Part shown: positions 62,681 to 64,000 of the stretch, in pieces
How positions within the stretch are numbered: position 1 is the stretch's first letter
Layout of the letters: every line of letters starts with the position of its first letter
Assembly: GCA_016935885.1 (NCBI GenBank)
Contig: JAFGQA010000154.1
Coordinates: 1-64,000 of the forward strand
Direction: 5' to 3'
DNA: 64,000 bases
Source of the DNA: Phycisphaerae bacterium
Lineage (GTDB): Bacteria; Planctomycetota; Phycisphaerae; UBA1845; UTPLA1
The notes under the pieces: generated by a model
Databases searched by the model: none
What the model was told of the DNA's origin: nothing
What the model saw: only the letters and a program-made list of their open reading frames with translations
Program-made: the position numbers and the translations under genes

Positions 62681-63237
62681 ATGACATGTCCGTCGACGCA
62701 CAAGGTGGACGATTCTGAATCGTCGCTCGCCCCCAGGTTGGGCGCTTCGGGCAGTTCACGGATCTGGGGGATGGTCAGGTCAAAAACCTCGTTGGAACCG
62801 TGTATCGCGGTCACGAGCTGACCACAGATGATGTTCATGAACTCCTTGACGGCGTCTTTGGCCTTCGCCTCGGCGTCTTCGTCCTGAGGGTCGATCCCCA
62901 GGAGGTTGGCGGCGAGCAGGATTGAGAAATCCGAACTGCAGCGGAATCGCAACGTTCCTTCGCGGTCGCGGGACGGTGCCGATTCGCGGCGGGACGGTGC
63001 CGATTGCGCTGCTGGTGCGAGATTCCCTTCTCGCACCCACTCCGCCGATTGGCGATCGTTGATCGCTGATCGCTGACCGCTGTAAGTGATGGTGGTCTCC
63101 AGCCACAGATCGCCGGTCGATGGCTCGGGCCGCTCCTCGTCCGTAAACATGAACGCCAAGTTGGCGAGCACGTCAGAAAAGATCGTCGTCAGCGTCGTCA
63201 GCGTCGTCGGCGTTGCCGTCTTCTGATCCTGCATCAT
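62653..63237 (-). CDS. CheX/CheC-family chemotaxis phosphatase-like protein
   Basis: The protein begins MMQDQKTATPTTLTTLTTIF then SDVLANLAFMFTDE, and has the phosphatase signature ExxNxxxG in KEFMNIICGQLVTAIHG. CheX/CheC proteins dephosphorylate CheY-P. GGGAG lies 6 nt before ATG 63237, which makes the gene overlap cheY by 65 bp in another frame. About 40 residues in the middle (INDRQSAEWVREGNLAPAAQ and following) are a repeat insertion of GATCGCT heptamers plus a TGCGAGAAGGGAATCTCGCA hairpin. Confidence 0.86.
   Translation of the reverse strand: MMQDQKTATPTTLTTLTTIFSDVLANLAFMFTDEERPEPSTGDLWLETTITYSGQRSAINDRQSAEWVREGNLAPAAQSAPSRRESAPSRDREGTLRFRCSSDFSILLAANLLGIDPQDEDAEAKAKDAVKEFMNIICGQLVTAIHGSNEVFDLTIPQIRELPEAPNLGASDDSESSTLCVDGHVIQLALTTGD
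62950..63084 (-). repeat. Heptamer plus palindrome inserted in frame in the cheX-like gene
   Basis: GATCGTT, GATCGCT, GATCGCT and GACCGCT form a 7-bp tandem run at about 63052-63083. A GGTGCGAGATTCCCTTCTCG hairpin follows at about 63015-63040, then two GCGGGACGGTGCCGATT direct repeats at about 62970-63005. The frame stays open through all of it. Confidence 0.85.
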
Positions 63238-63616
63238 CTTTCACTCCCAGCAAGGGTTTGAGTACGTCACGCAGTTGTTCGGGCTGGAAGGGCTTGCGGA
63301 TGTACCCGAACGCTCCGGAGCCCTCGAGTTGCTCGATCCGCTCCTTGCTACCCTCGGTTGACACGATAACGATGGGGATGTTTCTGAGCCGCGGGTTGGA
63401 TTTCATGCGAGTGAGCAGTTGGATGCCGTTCATCGTGGGCATGTTGATGTCCACGAGCATGGCCGCCACGGCGTGGTCTTTGAGTTGAGCAAGGGCCTGT
63501 ATGCCGTTAGAGGCTTCGAAGACTGTCCCGAGGTCCAGACCGGCCATCCTCATGGTCTTCTTGACCATCTGTCGGATGGTTGCCGAGTCGTCCACGATCA
63601 AAACATCCTGAGACAT
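63173..63616 (-). CDS. cheY: Chemotaxis response regulator CheY
   Basis: This single receiver of 147 residues has the acidic pair in VLIVDDSATIR (D9, D10), phosphoacceptor D56 in MLVDINMPTMNG and lysine in YIRKPFQPEQL, typical of PatA/CheY-like proteins. The C terminus is an Asp-rich tail (GNADDADDADDDLF). ATG 63616 has AGGAG 8 nt upstream. The tail region also encodes the start of the cheX-like protein in another frame. Confidence 0.93.
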   Translation of the reverse strand: MSQDVLIVDDSATIRQMVKKTMRMAGLDLGTVFEASNGIQALAQLKDHAVAAMLVDINMPTMNGIQLLTRMKSNPRLRNIPIVIVSTEGSKERIEQLEGSGAFGYIRKPFQPEQLRDVLKPLLGVKDDAGSEDGNADDADDADDDLF

Positions 63617-63626
63617 CGTTCTGCTC

Positions 63627-64000
63627 CTACGTGGCGACACGTGCCTTGCTTTGGTTACGCGCCGTGGCGGTGGTGCCCGGCGTGGCGGTAGTGGTGGCGT
63701 CGTCAAACAATTGCTCGACGCGTTTCAGTTCAGACAGCATCTGTGCCCCGATTATCTCCAGATCGCTTTCACGGAGACCGTGCCGCTCCATTGCGGCGCT
63801 GTCCGCGCGGCAGTAGAGGCCGTCCTCACCCAACCCGATCCCAAAGAGGAGACAGACGCAATTCGCCACATGGACGATGTCCACGAGGGGATCGGTCGGG
63901 TCGAGATCTCCCGGATCGTGATGGAATCTGATGCACCGAATGATGGGTTCCGGCAATTCCCACATCTCGGCGATCTTTCCGCCGATCTCCTGGTGCGCGA
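63627..64000 (-). CDS. HDOD-domain protein, 3' part (gene continues beyond the window)
   Basis: The visible C-terminal 120 or so residues read AHQEIGGKIAEMWELPEPII then RFHHDPGDLDPTDPLVDIVH, the end of an HDOD domain with the HD-like His pair. A short Thr/Ala-rich tail follows. HDOD proteins act in signalling. It is 10 bp from the cheY start, so it probably belongs to the same operon. The 5' end lies to the right of the window. Confidence 0.88.
   Translation of the reverse strand, partial: AHQEIGGKIAEMWELPEPIIRCIRFHHDPGDLDPTDPLVDIVHVANCVCLLFGIGLGEDGLYCRADSAAMERHGLRESDLEIIGAQMLSELKRVEQLFDDATTTATPGTTATARNQSKARVAT

Overview
The window is high-GC bacterial chromosome, most likely from the phylum Planctomycetota. 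The clues are a secreted dockerin-tailed PQQ-like protein, DUF1573/MauE/rhodanese genes in a row, HTH-receiver fusions, a very long FG-GAP surface protein, and a genome peppered with palindromic repeats that encode ATGVSPV- or GRDARAT-like peptides when they fall in genes. No rRNA, tRNA, CRISPR array or prophage was recognised.

Layout. 0-5 kb: accA (-) and a PurS-PurS-PurL fusion (+). 5-26 kb: one long minus-strand type IV pilus / type II-like assembly locus. Read in the direction of transcription it holds gspG, three minor prepilins, a small membrane protein, a GspH-like prepilin, pilM, pilN, pilO, a pilP-like gene and pilQ. Then come a TPR lipoprotein, histidine kinase, response regulator, HD-GYP and STAS genes, and finally pilB, pilT and pilC. 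Several genes overlap by ATGA, and the signalling genes inside suggest two-component and c-di-GMP control of the pilus. 27-31 kb: trxB, a UGA-interrupted AhpD-like peroxidase gene, a HicA/HicB toxin-antitoxin pair and a B12-radical SAM protein. 32-37 kb: a 1644-residue secreted FG-GAP protein ending at a strong terminator. 37-45 kb: mnmG, an HTH-receiver, an HDOD-histidine kinase, a degenerate receiver and a YycJ-type metallo-beta-lactamase. 45-57 kb: a glycogen-synthase-like glycosyltransferase, a membrane glycosyltransferase with TPRs, a phosphohexomutase, the dockerin protein, ispG, a hypothetical protein and an M14 peptidase lipoprotein. 57-60 kb: MauE/DoxX, rhodanese and a UGA-interrupted DUF1573 protein. 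60-64 kb: cheB, cheR, cheX, cheY and the end of an HDOD gene.

The most notable result is a pair of candidate selenoproteins. In an AhpD-like protein (28121-28681) and a DUF1573 protein (58537-60042), an in-frame TGA sits exactly where the family has a redox cysteine (CxxU and UGC). The reading frame continues with family sequence on the far side. Each TGA is followed by a hairpin with a 7-bp upper stem and a GU-starting triloop, 17 and 20 nt downstream, as expected of a bacterial SECIS. A DUF1573 selenoprotein is not one I know to have been described.

The second theme is repeats. Heptanucleotide tandem repeats resembling cyanobacterial STRRs, palindromic hairpin repeats and a 106-bp MITE-like element with CTAGCAGCC ends occur between genes. 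Repeats also occur in frame inside purL (three times), mnmG, the 45.6-kb glycosyltransferase, the TPR lipoprotein, the HD-GYP gene, cheX and two prepilin leaders.
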